Shown: piece by piece, positions 1 through 12,355 of the stretch | Layout of the letters: each line of letters starts with the position of its first letter | Numbering within the stretch: the first letter of the stretch is position 1 | Origin: Pseudoxanthomonas gei | Lineage (GTDB): Bacteria; Pseudomonadota; Gammaproteobacteria; Xanthomonadales; Xanthomonadaceae | Direction of reading: 5' to 3' | Length of the DNA: 64,000 nt | NCBI RefSeq assembly: GCF_010119615.1 | Contig: NZ_QOVG01000004.1 | Span: 248,001-312,000, forward strand | Translations under genes and position numbers: made by a program | Notes under the pieces: model-generated | What the model saw: only the letters and a program-made list of their open reading frames with translations | Told to the model about the DNA's origin: nothing | The model's database searches: none

Positions 1-1828
1 CGCCGGACACATAGGTCATCACGTGATCGTTCCAGCGATAGGCCGCCTTCAGTGTGCCGGACCATTCCTTCTCGGTGCGGTCCTGGTTGGTGGTCAAGCC
101 ATTGAATGCGAAGTTCGCCCACGGCACGCACAACAGGCCAAGCAGCTGCTGGGCGACGTTGGGGTTGACCGCAGGATCCAGCAGCGCCGCCGCCGGAACG
201 CCACGACCGATGAGTGCGCCGACTGCGCCGCCCACGTTGCCCTGCACTGCCTGGCATCCCTTGTTGCCGGGACCGTTGAGATACGCGGACCTGAGCTCCT
301 TTTCTTCACGCGTGTAGCGCAGGCCCAAGGTCAGGTCCAGCGCATCGGTCGCATGCCAGGTGTTGTTGGTGAACAACGACATCGACTTGGCACTCTGGTT
401 ATAGAGGTCATCGGCCGCGTCACCGGAATAGTTGGTCCCTGGTGCCAGCCCGGTAACCGCGGAAACGAAGCCGAACGGATTGGCGGTATTGACCACCGAG
501 CCGGCCGGATAGCGCCCGTCGGCTACGCCCTGGGCGACGATGCGGGCAATGGAGCCCAGCGCAGCGGCGCCGATATAGGCCTCGTAGTCCTCGCCGAACA
601 CGTACTGGTCGTGACGCTCCAGGTCCTCGTCCGAATAGAACGCGCCAACCATCCAGTCGATCTTGTCGGTGGCGCCGGTCAGGCGGAATTCCTGGCTGAA
701 GCTCTTGAAGGCCGTGGACGAGTCGTCGTAGTTCGCACGGCGATACAGCACGTCGGCGCCGGAGAAATCCAGGTCCAGGCCGTTGATGCTCTGCCAGTCG
801 CGCGAAGCGGTGATGGAAGTGAAGGTCGCACCATTCATCCATGGCGTGATCCAGTTGACCTCGGCCGAGATGCCCTTGTCCTTCATGTCCTGTTCGGTGC
901 TGCGATTGGCATACGCCAGGCGCCGCTCGGGGTCGGCCACGGGGATGATGCCCATTCCCGCGCCACCCGCCAGCGCATCGGCGATGTTGGCAGTCGGACC
1001 GCGCACCGTGGTCACGCCCACGCAGCAGTTCTCTTCACGGCTGCTGTAGTCGGCAATGAAATTGATATCCAGGTTTTCGGTCGGCTCCCACAGCAACTGG
1101 CCACGGATCGAGTGGAAATTCTGGTCGCCGTCCTCATCTTCCGCGCGCGGGCCCTGGCCCGTGTTGACCTCGTTGAAACCATCGCGCTTGCGCTTGGCGG
1201 CATAGATGCTGAACGCTGCGTTCTCGCCCAGAGCATCGTTGTAGGAACCCGAGACTCCCATCGCGCCGTAGTTGCCGACGGTGATTTCACCCTCCACGAT
1301 TTGCGAGTAGCTGGGCCTGCGGGTCATGACGTTGATGACGCCGGCCGAGGTGTTCTTGCCGAATACGGTGCCCTGCGGGCCCTTCAGTACCTCGATGCGC
1401 TCCAGCTGCCCCAGGTCGCCGAAGCCAACGCCGGTACGTGGGCGGTAGACGCCATCGATGACCACGCCGACGGCGGACTCCAGGCCGGCGTTGTCTCCGT
1501 TGGTGCCGACACCGCGGATGCGCGCGGTGGTCTGCGCCTCGTTGGTGGTGGAGCTGACGTGCAGGCCGGGAACCAGCAGTTGCACATCCTTGATGTCGCG
1601 CACCCCGGTGTCCTGCAGCAGCTGTTCAGGCAGCGCGGTCATCGTGATCGGCACGTCCTGCATCGCTTCCTCGCGCTTCTGCGCGGTGACCGTCATGGTC
1701 GCAAGCGTGGTGGGTTCGTCATCGCTCGCTGGCGGCGATGCTTTCTGTGCGTATGCCGTGGGCATGGCGCAGAGTGCGGCGAATACGGCAACTGCGAGTA
1801 CCTTGTGCTGCGGCTTTGCAACGACCAT
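1..1828 (-). CDS. TonB-dependent outer-membrane receptor (C-terminus beyond window)
   Basis: The reading frame is open from an ATG at 1828 to the left edge (about 609 codons), so only the C-terminal part of the barrel is missing. The N-terminus is a Sec signal peptide (MVVAKPQHKVLAVAV... ending MPTAYAQ). A segment TVTAQKREEAMQDVPIT follows, typical of the TonB-box/plug start of TonB-dependent receptors. Then come a plug domain (LLVPGL, RIRGVGT, VVIDGVYRPRTG, GPQGTVFGKNTSAGVINVMTRRP) and long beta-barrel sequence (LGLRYTREEKEL). Family members import siderophores, vitamin B12, glycans or other large ligands across the outer membrane using TonB/ExbBD energy. The ligand cannot be told from sequence; the IDGVYR and AQKREE motifs are common in the receptor subgroup abundant in Xanthomonadaceae and sphingomonads. 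A GGGAGGGGAG ribosome binding site precedes the start. It is divergent from mutS. Confidence 0.93.
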   Translation of the reverse strand, partial: MVVAKPQHKVLAVAVFAALCAMPTAYAQKASPPASDDEPTTLATMTVTAQKREEAMQDVPITMTALPEQLLQDTGVRDIKDVQLLVPGLHVSSTTNEAQTTARIRGVGTNGDNAGLESAVGVVIDGVYRPRTGVGFGDLGQLERIEVLKGPQGTVFGKNTSAGVINVMTRRPSYSQIVEGEITVGNYGAMGVSGSYNDALGENAAFSIYAAKRKRDGFNEVNTGQGPRAEDEDGDQNFHSIRGQLLWEPTENLDINFIADYSSREENCCVGVTTVRGPTANIADALAGGAGMGIIPVADPERRLAYANRSTEQDMKDKGISAEVNWITPWMNGATFTSITASRDWQSINGLDLDFSGADVLYRRANYDDSSTAFKSFSQEFRLTGATDKIDWMVGAFYSDEDLERHDQYVFGEDYEAYIGAAALGSIARIVAQGVADGRYPAGSVVNTANPFGFVSAVTGLAPGTNYSGDAADDLYNQSAKSMSLFTNNTWHATDALDLTLGLRYTREEKELRSAYLNGPGNKGCQAVQGNVGGAVGALIGRGVPAAALLDPAVNPNVAQQLLGLLCVPWANFAFNGLTTNQDRTEKEWSGTLKAAYRWNDHVMTYVSG

Positions 1829-2109
1829 ATTTCTCCCCTCCCAGGGTCATTCAATAACAAGTAATGAGTGCTGGCGAACTTTCGTGCGTCGCTCCGAACG
1901 ACCGGCTTCTACTGGTGCCACCCCCGGCGACCAGCCCCGAAATTAACATCATCTTTACGTTTCGGCATTTTGCAGTGCACCCATACCAAGTTTCCCGAAT
2001 CGGGATGGCACTTTCGCGAAAGTGATTTCACGACCGTGCCACCGACCGCTAGACTTGCCCTCCGCCCCATCCAGTTCCCGGCCTTGACCCTGATTGACTT
2101 TTCCCGGCC

Positions 2110-4686
2110 GTGAGCGATCCCTCAGCGCCCGCCCATACCCCGCTGATGAAGCAGTTCTTCGCCGCCAAGGCGGAGTATCCCGACCTGCTGCTGCTGTTCC
2201 GCATGGGTGATTTCTATGAACTCTTCTATGACGATGCGCGCAAGGCGGCCCGCCTGTTGGACATCACCCTGACCCAGCGCGGCAACTCCGCCGGCGCCCC
2301 CATCCCCATGGCGGGCGTGCCCGTGCATGCCTACGAGGGCTACCTGGCGCGGCTGGTGGCGCTGGGCGAATCGGTGGCCATCTGCGAGCAGATCGGCGAC
2401 CCCGCCTTGGCCAAAGGCTTGGTCGAGCGCAAGGTCGTGCGCATCGTCACGCCGGGCACGGTGACCGACGAAGCGCTGTTGAACGAACGCCGCGATACCT
2501 TGTTGATGGCTGTTTCACGAGGCAGGACCGGCTATGGACTGGCCTGGGCCGACCTGGCTGGTGGCCGCTTCCTGGTCAACGAAGTGGACAGCGCCGACGC
2601 GCTGGAAGCCGAACTTTCGCGCCTGGAGCCGGCCGAGCTGCTGATTCCCGACGAGGAGGGCCTGCCCGCCTTCCTGCAGACACGGACCGGCATGCGCCGG
2701 CGCGCGCCCTGGCTGTTCGATGCCGACAGTGGCCGCCGGCAGCTGCTGCGGTTCTTCGGCCTGCACGACCTGGGCGGCTTCGGCCTTGATGATCGCCCGC
2801 TGGCCACGGCCGCCGCGGGCGCCCTGCTGGGCTATGTGGAAGAGACCCAGAAGCAGCGCCTGCCGCATCTGACCTCCATCGCAGTGGAATCGGCCGGCGA
2901 CGCCATCGCCATGAATGCGGCAACGCGCAGGCACCTGGAGCTCGATACGCGGGTCGACGGTGACACCAGGAACACCTTGCTTGGCGTGCTGGACTCCACC
3001 GTCAGCCCGATGGGGGGCCGGCTGCTGCGACGCTGGCTGCACCGCCCCCTGCGCAACCGCCAGGTGCTGGGCGAACGTCATCAGGCGGTAGCCACGTTGC
3101 TCGACAGCCGTGCCGATGGGGTCCTGCGCGAGCGCTTCCGTGCGCTGGGCGACATCGAACGCATCCTAACCCGCGTCGCCCTGCGCTCCGCGCGGCCACG
3201 TGACCTGTCGACCTTGCGCGACGGGCTGGCGATGTTGCCGGGCATAGGCGCTGCGATCGCAGCGCTCGACTCGCCGCGACTGCAGACGCTGTCGGCCGAA
3301 CTCGGCGAACATGCCGATACCGCCCGCCTGCTTGCCCAGGCGGTGGCCGAGCAGCCACCGATGAAGCTCAGCGATGGCGGTGTCATCGCCACTGGCCACG
3401 ACGCCGAGCTCGATGAACTGCGCCGCCTCAGCACCCACGCCGACCAGTTCCTGATCGACCTGGAAACCCGCGAGCGCGCGAGCAGCGGCATCGGCTCGCT
3501 GAAGGTCGGCTACAACCGTGTCCACGGCTACTACATCGAGATCAGCAAGGCGCTGTCCGAACGCGCGCCGGTGCATTACACGCGGCGGCAGACCCTCAGC
3601 AATGCCGAGCGCTACATCACCGAGGAACTGAAGTCATTCGAAGACAAGGTGCTGTCGGCGCGGGAACGTTCCCTGTCGCGCGAGAAGCTCCTGTATGAGT
3701 TGTTGCTGGATGCGCTGGGCGAAGTACTTGAACCGCTCAAGCGCTGCGCGGCCGCGCTGAGCGAGCTCGACGTGCTGGCCGGTTTCAGCGAACGCGCGCA
3801 GGCGCTGGACTGGTCCCGCCCGGAGCTGCGCGACGAGCCCGGCCTGCATATCGAACGCGGTCGCCACCCGGTGGTGGAAGCGGTGCGCGAGGAACCGTTC
3901 GAGCCCAATGACCTGGTCCTGGACGACGATCGCCGCATGCTGGTCATCACCGGCCCCAACATGGGCGGCAAGAGCACCTACATGCGCCAGAACGCGCTGA
4001 TCGTGCTGCTGGCCCACATCGGCAGCTTCGTGCCGGCGGCACGGGCGGCGATAGGCCCGACCGACCGCATCCTGACCCGTATAGGCGCCGGCGACGACCT
4101 GGCTCGTGGCCAGTCCACCTTCATGGTGGAAATGTCGGAAACCAGCTACATCCTGCACCACGCCACCCCGCAGTCACTGGTGCTGATGGATGAGATCGGT
4201 CGAGGTACTTCCACTTATGACGGCCTTGCGCTTGCCGATGCGGTCGCCCGGCACCTTGCAGCGACCAATCGCTGTTACACCCTTTTCGCCACCCATTACT
4301 TCGAACTCACCGCCCTGGCCGAGCCCGGCAGCGGCATTGCCAACGTGCACCTGGATGCGGTGGAACACGGGGATTCACTGGTGTTCATGCACGCGGTAAA
4401 GGACGGCCCAGCCGACCGCAGCTTCGGCCTCCAGGTCGCGGCGCTGGCGGGCCTGCCGAGGTCCACCGTGCAGCAAGCCCGTCGTCGCCTGGCGGAACTC
4501 GAACAGCGCGGCGGTGAGAGCCACGCCGCGCAGATGGCTCCCCAGTCGCTGGACCAGCCACAACAGTTCGGCCTGTTCGCTTCCGCTCCCTCGGTTGCAC
4601 AGGAAGCGCTGGCTGCCCTTGAGCCGGACGAGCTGTCACCGAAGCAGGCGCTGGAAGCGCTGTACAGGCTCAAGGCTTTGCTCTGA
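2110..4686 (+). CDS. mutS: DNA mismatch repair protein MutS
   Basis: 858 residues, the usual length for MutS. The mismatch-binding domain has the GDFYELF signature (Phe-x-Glu wedge, about residue 36). The clamp and lever domains lie in the middle, and the C-terminal ABC ATPase has Walker [10 protein letters not shown] (about 614-622), the [10 protein letters not shown] signature region, Walker [14 protein letters not shown] and ATHYFELT. The C-terminus ends with the [16 protein letters not shown] dimerisation helix typical of full-length MutS. It binds mismatches and recruits MutL in post-replicative repair. The start is a GTG at 2110 with only a weak ribosome binding site. A downstream ATG (MKQFF) exists, but the intervening HTPL sequence is conserved in relatives, so the GTG is preferred. 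It appears monocistronic, with a hairpin downstream. Confidence 0.98.
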   Translation: MSDPSAPAHTPLMKQFFAAKAEYPDLLLLFRMGDFYELFYDDARKAARLLDITLTQRGNSAGAPIPMAGVPVHAYEGYLARLVALGESVAICEQIGDPALAKGLVERKVVRIVTPGTVTDEALLNERRDTLLMAVSRGRTGYGLAWADLAGGRFLVNEVDSADALEAELSRLEPAELLIPDEEGLPAFLQTRTGMRRRAPWLFDADSGRRQLLRFFGLHDLGGFGLDDRPLATAAAGALLGYVEETQKQRLPHLTSIAVESAGDAIAMNAATRRHLELDTRVDGDTRNTLLGVLDSTVSPMGGRLLRRWLHRPLRNRQVLGERHQAVATLLDSRADGVLRERFRALGDIERILTRVALRSARPRDLSTLRDGLAMLPGIGAAIAALDSPRLQTLSAELGEHADTARLLAQAVAEQPPMKLSDGGVIATGHDAELDELRRLSTHADQFLIDLETRERASSGIGSLKVGYNRVHGYYIEISKALSERAPVHYTRRQTLSNAERYITEELKSFEDKVLSARERSLSREKLLYELLLDALGEVLEPLKRCAAALSELDVLAGFSERAQALDWSRPELRDEPGLHIERGRHPVVEAVREEPFEPNDLVLDDDRRMLVITGPNMGGKSTYMRQNALIVLLAHIGSFVPAARAAIGPTDRILTRIGAGDDLARGQSTFMVEMSETSYILHHATPQSLVLMDEIGRGTSTYDGLALADAVARHLAATNRCYTLFATHYFELTALAEPGSGIANVHLDAVEHGDSLVFMHAVKDGPADRSFGLQVAALAGLPRSTVQQARRRLAELEQRGGESHAAQMAPQSLDQPQQFGLFASAPSVAQEALAALEPDELSPKQALEALYRLKALL

Positions 4687-4793
4687 CATCGATTCGCCCG
4701 CGCTCCTGTCTCGGGTCGCCATCGCCAGCATTTGACGCGTCGCATCATTGAATCGCGCTATCGAAGTGTTTACGACAAACGATTTTCAGTAAT

Positions 4794-4816
4794 CCCCAGC
4801 CTTCGCTAGGCTGGGG
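4794..4816. terminator. Hairpin downstream of mutS
   Basis: Perfect 8-bp inverted repeat CCCCAGCC / GGCTGGGG with a 7-nt loop, 107 bases after the mutS stop. There is no clear T-tract, so it may be a REP-type element or RNA 3' end rather than a classical terminator. The rest of the 267-bp mutS-katG gap shows no gene; the katG promoter must lie here. Confidence 0.5.
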
Positions 4817-4947
4817 TTCTCGCAGCGTCGAACATTTTTGTAATTGCCCGCCCGCATCATGTCGACGGAAGTCGACGCAAGCCGCAACGTCGCTGACGCC
4901 GGCATGGATCGACGCCGTCCACAAGTCCACCACCCCAGCCAAGGTAG

Positions 4948-7197
<2,250 letters not shown>

Positions 7198-7226
7198 GCC
7201 GTGTCGCAACTTCCATTGAAGTGCCT

Positions 7227-7262
7227 AAACGGGGCGTGATTTTCACGCCCCGTTTCTTTTTG
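7227..7262 (+). terminator. Rho-independent terminator of katG
   Basis: 13-bp perfect stem (AAACGGGGCGTGA / TCACGCCCCGTTT), a 3-nt loop, then CTTTTTT, starting 29 bases after the katG stop. Confidence 0.93.
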
Positions 7263-7364
7263 AAACGAACCTCAGGCGCGGGTCCGGCGCCCTTGTGCAT
7301 CCGGTACCGATACGCATGGAATGGGAATAGCATGGGCTTCGATCTCCCAACCTTGGAACCGACT

Positions 7365-7985
7365 ATGAGCAGCAACAGCCTCGCCGAACAATTGTTCCAA
7401 CAGCTGCAGGGAGCGCCACTGCAGCAGCTGTCCCAGCAACTGGGCACCGGCCAGATGCAGACCTCCAGCGCCATCAGCGCAGCCCTGCCATTGCTGCTCG
7501 GCGCCCTGGGCAAGAACACCGCCCAGCCGCAGGGGGCCGAGGCCCTGTTCGGCGCGCTGCAGAAAGACCATGCCGGACTCGACCTCGGCAGCGTGCTGGG
7601 TGCCGTGCTCGGTGGCGGTTCGGCCCCTAGCCGCCAGACCGATGGCGCCGCCATCCTGGGCCATATATTCGGCGGCGCGCAGCCACGCGCCGAAGCCAGC
7701 CTCGGCCAGGCCACCGGCCTGGGTGGAGACAAGGCCGGCATGCTGATGAAGATCCTTGCGCCGATCGTACTTTCGTTCCTTGCGCAACGCTTCATGAGCC
7801 AGGGCAATGCGAATCCGAGTGGCTTGAGCCAGGTACTCGGGCAGGAACGCCAGGTCGCCCAACAGCAAGGCGGGCTGGGCGGCGGTTTGCTCGGCGCGGT
7901 TCTTGACCAGGATGGCGATGGCCAACTAGGCCTGGGCGATCTGCTGAAGATCGGTGGTGGCATGCTGGGCGGCAAGCGACAGTAA
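7365..7985 (+). CDS. DUF937 (YidB-like) protein
   Basis: 206 residues from the ATG at 7365. An in-frame ATG at 7332 would add 11 residues but has a poorer ribosome binding site. The sequence is Gln-, Gly- and Leu-rich with repeated amphipathic helices (LFQQLQG.PLQQLSQQLG, ISAALPLLLGALGKN, ILGHIFGG, VLSFLAQRF, LSQVLGQERQ) and ends in a Gly-rich acidic tail (DQDGDGQLGLGDLLKIGGGMLGG). This pattern is typical of DUF937/YidB proteins, whose biochemical role is unsettled. No signal peptide is visible. It lies between katG and the convergent hslR, with its own downstream hairpin. Confidence 0.85.
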   Translation: MSSNSLAEQLFQQLQGAPLQQLSQQLGTGQMQTSSAISAALPLLLGALGKNTAQPQGAEALFGALQKDHAGLDLGSVLGAVLGGGSAPSRQTDGAAILGHIFGGAQPRAEASLGQATGLGGDKAGMLMKILAPIVLSFLAQRFMSQGNANPSGLSQVLGQERQVAQQQGGLGGGLLGAVLDQDGDGQLGLGDLLKIGGGMLGGKRQ

Positions 7986-8010
7986 TCCAGACTGCTGCAC
8001 GCAATTCAGG

Positions 8011-8040
8011 AACGCCGGCTGGATGCCGGCGTTCTTGGTT
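8011..8040 (+). terminator. Hairpin between convergent DUF937 gene and hslR
   Basis: 9-bp stem AACGCCGGC / GCCGGCGTT with a 5-nt loop, followed by CTTGGTTT on the plus strand. It is a plausible terminator for the DUF937 gene; the T-tract is weak. Confidence 0.6.
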
Positions 8041-8048
8041 TCACAGAC

Positions 8049-8459
8049 TCAAAGCGCGTCCAGGTCGCCCAGCGCCTGGATCAGCCGCCTCGCCCGCTTG
8101 TCCGGCTTGTGTTCGGGCGCGTGGTAGCCGCTGCGCTCGGCCGTGCGCTGGGCGCGCTGCAATTCGCGCAACGCGCGCGCATCTTCATCCTCGCGATAAA
8201 GCGTAGCCGCCACTGGCGCGGCACCGCGCTTGCTCGAGAGCAAGGCTACTTCCACCTGGAAAGTTTCCTCACCGCGCACGATCTGCAGCGTGTCGCCCAT
8301 ACGGACCTGTCGCGCCGGCTTCGCACGCTGCCCGCCAACTTCGATCTTGCCGTTCTCGATGGCTGCCTTGGCCAACGCGCGCGTCTTGAAAAAACGCGCC
8401 GCCCATAGCCACACATCCAGCCTCACCAGCCCGGTGTTGGAGTCGCTGCCGTCTTGCAT
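8049..8459 (-). CDS. hslR: S4-domain RNA-binding heat-shock protein (Hsp15/HslR family)
   Basis: 136 residues. The S4 RNA-binding domain spans about 12-75 (RLDVWLWAARFFKTRALAKAAIENGKIEVGG...KPARQVRMGDTLQI), followed by a basic, Arg-rich tail (RAQRTAERSGYHAPEHKPDKRARRLIQAL) as in Hsp15. In E. coli, Hsp15 binds stalled 50S subunits that carry peptidyl-tRNA and helps recycle them. It is convergent with the DUF937 gene and divergent from the MATE gene. A small paralogous S4 protein is the only alternative, and the basic tail argues for HslR. Confidence 0.9.
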   Translation of the reverse strand: MQDGSDSNTGLVRLDVWLWAARFFKTRALAKAAIENGKIEVGGQRAKPARQVRMGDTLQIVRGEETFQVEVALLSSKRGAAPVAATLYREDEDARALRELQRAQRTAERSGYHAPEHKPDKRARRLIQALGDLDAL

Positions 8460-8597
8460 GGTTCTCCTGTCATCAGTGCGGGAGCCGCGATTGGATGGCG
8501 TGCGCTGCAGGCGCTTCCCGCCCCACGCCCGCCTTTATTTTGCATCGGCGTAATGAATGCAATGTTAGGGTGCCCGCTTCGCTGGACAGGCATGCCG

Positions 8598-10050
8598 ATG
8601 GCCGAAAAATCCGTGCGTGACCTGACTACCGGATCGGTCAGTCGCAACCTACTGCTGTTCGCGCTGCCGGTGATGGCAGGCAACATCGCGCAATCCTTGA
8701 ACGGTTCGGTCAATGCGGTGTGGGTAGGTCGTTACCTGGGCGAGGCCGCGCTGACGGCCACGGCCAATGCCAACAACGTGATGTTCTTCCTGCTGGGTTC
8801 GGTCTTTGGCATCGGCATGGCCGCCAGCATCCTCATTGCCCAGGCCATGGGTGCCAAGGACATCGGACAGGCACGCAGGGTGATGGGTACCAGCGCGACG
8901 TTCTTCATCGGCCTGTCGGTGGTCATCGCGGTGGTCGGCTGGCTGGTGGCACGGCCGATCCTGCACGCCATGGGCACGCCGGCGCCTTCGCTGCCCTATG
9001 CCGAGGCCTACCTGCGCATCATTTTCCTGGCCATGCCCTTGCTGTATGCATTCGCTTTCTTCTCGGCGGCCCTGCGCGGCGCCGGCGATTCACGCACGCC
9101 GTTCCGGTTCCTGGTGCTGTCGGTGCTGCTGGACATAGTTTTCAACCCGGTGCTGATTTTTGGCCTGGGGCCTTTCCCGAAGCTGGGCATCGCCGGTGCG
9201 GCATGGGCCACCTTGCTGGCGCAAGGGCTGAGCCTGGTCGCGATGCTGTGGTACCTGCGCAACAAGCGTCACGTGCTGTGGCTGGGGCGCAAGGATGCCC
9301 ATCTGCTGAAGGTGGACACGACCATCCTGCGCGCCCTGGTGGTGAAGGGAATCCCGATGGGACTGCAGATGGTGCTGATCTCGCTGGCGATGATCGCCAT
9401 GATGACCCTGGTCAACCACAAGGGTACGACGACCACGGCCGCCTACGGCGCGGCCATGCAGCTCTGGACCTACCTGCAAATGCCAGCGATGGCGATCGGC
9501 GCGGCGTGTTCCTCGATCGCGGCGCAGAACGTGGGCGCACGCAACTGGGATCGCGTGGAGGCGACCGCCCGCAGCGGGGTGCTGTTCAATTTCCTGCTGA
9601 CCGGCGCGCTTATCGCGCCGTTGATCCTGCTGGATCGCTGGACGCTCGCCCTGTTCCTTCCCGAGGGCAGCGCATCGCTGGAAATCGCGCGCCACCTCAA
9701 CCATATCGGTGTGGTCGTTCCTGTTCTTCGGCGTGACTTTCGTGATCTCCGGCGTGGTGCGCGCCACCGGCGCCGTGTTGCCGCCGCTGCTGATCCTGGG
9801 CTTCTCGCTATGGGGCATCCGCGTGCCCTTCGCCAACCTGATGCAGCCGGTGATCGGCATCGATGCCTTGTGGTGGAGCTTCCCGGTCAGCGCGCTGTGC
9901 GCGATGTTCCTGTCGCTGGCTTATTACCAGTGGGGCGGCTGGCGACAGGCGCGGATGCTCTCACCCCACGCCCACGACGTGGCGATCCCTGCCGAAGTCG
10001 GTTCGCAGCCGCCAGCGCCGGTGGCCGCAGCCGGTGCCGTCACGTCCTGA
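8598..10050 (+). pseudogene. MATE-family multidrug efflux transporter, frameshifted
   Basis: The gene begins at ATG 8598 (MAEKSVRDLTTGSVSRNLLLFALP), with GGACAGG seven bases upstream; an ATG at 8592 is too close to that site. The N-terminal part is a standard MATE protein (NGSVNAVWVGRYLG, ISGLRGAGD-like AALRGAGDSRTPF, IAAQNVGARNWDR) with about ten membrane helices. Near 9708 the frame is lost: the first frame reads HLNHI and then unrelated Arg-rich sequence to 10178. The next frame continues the transporter perfectly from 9709 (VWSFLFFGVTFVISGVVRATGAVLPP... to the stop at 10050). One extra G in ATCGGTGTGG, or loss of two bases, explains it. Either the gene is recently inactivated or the assembly has an error. 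MATE pumps export cationic drugs by Na+ or H+ antiport. Confidence 0.85.
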
Positions 10051-10139
10051 CTGGGTCGTCTTGGGCAGAAGCCGCTTCTGCATGGCTCCCTGCTCGACGC
10101 GGGTGCACTGCCAGGCTGCAAAGCGATCCCGCAAATGCA

Positions 10140-10163
10140 AACGGCCACCCGAGGGTGGCCGTT
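10140..10163 (-). terminator. Hairpin terminator of the rpsP-rplS operon
   Basis: 10-bp stem AACGGCCACC / GGTGGCCGTT with a 4-nt loop, 24 bases past the rplS stop on the minus strand, followed there by TGCATTTGC. The T-tract is short, but the position fits the operon end. Confidence 0.7.
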
Positions 10164-10186
10164 GGTGATGCGCTGTAACCTGGAAC

Positions 10187-10621
10187 TTATTCGGCAGAAG
10201 CAGGAGCGGCAGCGGCGGCAGCAGAAGCGGCGGCCAGCTTGGCGGCCTTGGCCTGCTGGCCGGCGGCCAGGTCTTCCTTGATGCGGGCAGCCTTGCCTTC
10301 CAGGTTGCGCAGGTAGTACAGCTTGCCGGCGCGGACCTTGCCACGGCGCTTCACTTCAACCGAATCGATGGTGGCGCTGTGGGTCTGGAAGACGCGCTCG
10401 ACGCCGAAGCCGTGCGAGATCTTGCGCACGGTGAAGGCGGAGTTGAGGCCGGCGTTCTTCTTGCCGATGACCACGCCTTCATAGGCCTGGACGCGCTCGC
10501 GGGTGCCTTCCTTGACCTTCACGTTCACCACTACGGTGTCACCGGGGCCGAAAGCGGGCAGTTCGCGCTTGATCTGGGCGGCTTCGAAATCAGCCAGGAT
10601 ATTCATGTTGAGCTTGGTCAT
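10187..10621 (-). CDS. rplS: 50S ribosomal protein L19
   Basis: 144 residues. The conserved L19 core ([89 protein letters not shown]) fills the first 115 residues. The last 30 residues are an Ala/Lys-rich extension ([19 protein letters not shown]) common in Xanthomonadaceae. L19 sits at the 30S-50S interface. It is the last gene of rpsP-rimM-trmD-rplS, 153 bases after trmD. Confidence 0.98.
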   Translation of the reverse strand: MTKLNMNILADFEAAQIKRELPAFGPGDTVVVNVKVKEGTRERVQAYEGVVIGKKNAGLNSAFTVRKISHGFGVERVFQTHSATIDSVEVKRRGKVRAGKLYYLRNLEGKAARIKEDLAAGQQAKAAKLAAASAAAAAAPASAE

Positions 10622-10774
10622 GGTGGCACCGTATTGAGTGTCGTGGGCGTGTCGTTCGACAACTGGAAACTGATGCAGTCACCGGACTGTGCTGCACGAT
10701 ATTATTGTGGGTTCACGGCATGGAGCGGCCGAGAGCCGGGCATGGTACGCGAATTTCCCTTGCGTTGCGAGGGG

Positions 10775-11536
10775 TTAGGCCTTTTTTGGAACCGTCTGGC
10801 AAGCCTCCTGGCGGAAGGCTTCCAGCAAGGCCCGGTCGGTCCTGGACAACCCGGCCTCATCCAGCAATTCCGGCCGCCGCAGCCAGGTCCTGCCCAGCGC
10901 CTGTTGCCGGCGCCAACGCGCGATGGCGGCATGGTCGCCCGAGCGCAGTACCGCCGGCACCTCGCCCAGCGCATGGCTGGCGGGATGGGTGAAATGCGGG
11001 CAGTCCAGCAGGCCATCGGCCTCGAAACTGTCCTGCGTGGCCGACTCGGCGTCGTTGAGCGCGCCCTCCTGCAGCCGGGCGACCGCATCGATCACCACCG
11101 CCGCCGCCAGCTCACCGCCCGACAGCACGTAATCGCCAATGGAAATCTCCTCATCCACTGCGGACGCCACCAGTCGCTCATCGACGCCTTCATAGCGTCC
11201 ACACAGCAGCACCAGGCGGGGCCGTGCCGCCAGCTCGCGCACCCTGGCCTGGGTCAGCGGGGCGCCCTGCGGGGTCAGGTAGATCACGTGTGGTGGCGCC
11301 GGGTCGGCCGCCCGTGCCGCCGCAAGGCAGGCCTGCAACGGCTCGATCATCATCACCATGCCCGGTCCGCCACCAAATGGCCGGTCATCGACGCGCCGGT
11401 AGTTGCCTTCCGCATGATCGCGCGGATTCCAGCCATGCAGTGCCAGCAGCTTGCGTTCCTGGGCGCGCCCGACCACGCCAAAGCCGGCGCATTGGGCGAT
11501 GAACTCGGGGAACAGGCTGACCACGTCGATGCGCAT
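10775..11536 (-). CDS. trmD: tRNA (guanine-37-N1) methyltransferase TrmD
   Basis: 253 residues. The SPOUT methyltransferase starts [12 protein letters not shown] and carries the knotted AdoMet-binding region with [13 protein letters not shown] and [18 protein letters not shown]. The C-terminal tRNA-binding domain includes [38 protein letters not shown]. It methylates G37 next to the anticodon and prevents +1 frameshifting. Its ATG shares one base with the rimM stop codon (TGATG), so translation is coupled. It is an essential enzyme in most bacteria. Confidence 0.98.
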   Translation of the reverse strand: MRIDVVSLFPEFIAQCAGFGVVGRAQERKLLALHGWNPRDHAEGNYRRVDDRPFGGGPGMVMMIEPLQACLAAARAADPAPPHVIYLTPQGAPLTQARVRELAARPRLVLLCGRYEGVDERLVASAVDEEISIGDYVLSGGELAAAVVIDAVARLQEGALNDAESATQDSFEADGLLDCPHFTHPASHALGEVPAVLRSGDHAAIARWRRQQALGRTWLRRPELLDEAGLSRTDRALLEAFRQEACQTVPKKA

Positions 11537-12048
11537 CAGAAATCAGGATCCCAGTCGACGGTAATCAGGCCGGCGTCGAAATCCACGGACTTCACGAAAT
11601 CCGGTTCGACAAAAGGCACCATCCGCTCGCGGTCGCCGCGCACGAACAGCACGTCATTGGCGCCGGTGGAAAACAGGTGCGACACCGTGCCGAAATCGAC
11701 ACCGTCCACGGTGACCACGCGGAAGCCTTCCAGGTCGATCCAGTAGAACTCGCCGGGCTTCGGTGGCGGCAGGGCCGAGCGCGGCACGTAGATGTCGGTC
11801 CCGCGCATGGCTTCGACCACGTTGCGGTCGTCGACACCGGGGAAATCGGCCACAAGGTGCTTGCCGGATTCCTTGCCTCGCGCGCCACTGAACTCGCGCT
11901 CATTGCCGGCGTTATCGACCAGGATCCACGGCTGGTATCGGAAGATCGCGTCACGCGGCTCCGTCCAGGACTCGATCTTGATTTGCCCGCGTATGCCGAA
12001 GGCGCCGACGATCCTGCCGAGCAGGATCCGACGTTCTTTATCGCTCAT
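11536..12048 (-). CDS. rimM: Ribosome maturation factor RimM
   Basis: 170 residues. The N-terminal RimM domain has [24 protein letters not shown], and the C-terminal PRC-barrel has [37 protein letters not shown] and [14 protein letters not shown] near the end. It binds S19 in the 30S head during assembly. The start at 12048 lies nine bases after a strong GC hairpin, and no good Shine-Dalgarno is visible (TTACCTCCC precedes the ATG). Expression may therefore be held below that of rpsP. Confidence 0.97.
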   Translation of the reverse strand: MSDKERRILLGRIVGAFGIRGQIKIESWTEPRDAIFRYQPWILVDNAGNEREFSGARGKESGKHLVADFPGVDDRNVVEAMRGTDIYVPRSALPPPKPGEFYWIDLEGFRVVTVDGVDFGTVSHLFSTGANDVLFVRGDRERMVPFVEPDFVKSVDFDAGLITVDWDPDF

Positions 12049-12057
12049 GGGAGGTAA

Positions 12058-12082
12058 GGGACGGCGCCGGGGGCGCCGTCCC
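12058..12082 (-). promoter_or_regulatory. GC-rich hairpin in the rpsP-rimM spacer
   Basis: 11-bp perfect inverted repeat GGGACGGCGCC / GGCGCCGTCCC with a 3-nt loop fills most of the 40-bp gap between the rpsP stop and the rimM start. It has no T-tract. It may be an attenuator, an mRNA-stability element or a translational brake on rimM; in E. coli, rimM and trmD are made at much lower levels than the ribosomal proteins of the same operon. Confidence 0.6.
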
Positions 12083-12088
12083 GCCGGA

Positions 12089-12355
12089 TCAGGCCGAAGC
12101 CTGCGCCGCGACGACCTTGCCCGCTTCCTTGTACAGGTTGCGGACCTTCTCGGTCATCTGCGCGCCCTGGCCGACCCAATGGTCGACGCGGGCAGTGTTC
12201 AGTTCAATACGCTTCTCGGCGCCCGAGGCGACCGGGTTGTAGTAGCCCAGGCGCTCGATGTTTCGGCCGTCGCGCGCGCTGCGCGAGTCGGTGACGATGA
12301 TGTGGTAGAAGGGACGCTTCTTGGCGCCGCCACGGGTAAGGCGAATCTTGACCAT
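12089..12355 (-). CDS. rpsP: 30S ribosomal protein S16
   Basis: 88 residues from ATG 12355 ([19 protein letters not shown]), the canonical S16 start; a longer open frame upstream is ignored. Core motifs are [19 protein letters not shown] and [16 protein letters not shown]. It is an early assembly protein of the 30S body. It is first of the ribosomal/tRNA-modification set, 94 bases after the class-IV aminotransferase gene, so a promoter may lie in that gap. Confidence 0.97.
   Translation of the reverse strand: MVKIRLTRGGAKKRPFYHIIVTDSRSARDGRNIERLGYYNPVASGAEKRIELNTARVDHWVGQGAQMTEKVRNLYKEAGKVVAAQASA

Noticed and set aside
23-1864. 613-codon open frame on the plus strand
   Set aside because: It is antisense to the TonB-dependent receptor, whose minus-strand frame has a signal peptide, plug and barrel motifs. 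The plus frame is Gly/Arg/His-rich with no family similarity.
4740-4795. OxyR site upstream of katG
   Set aside because: Scattered ATCG/CGAT words are present, but they do not match the spaced ATAG-CTAT pattern well enough to call.
10379-11746. 455-codon plus-strand frame over rplS/trmD
   Set aside because: Shadow of the conserved rplS and trmD genes on the other strand; no recognisable protein.
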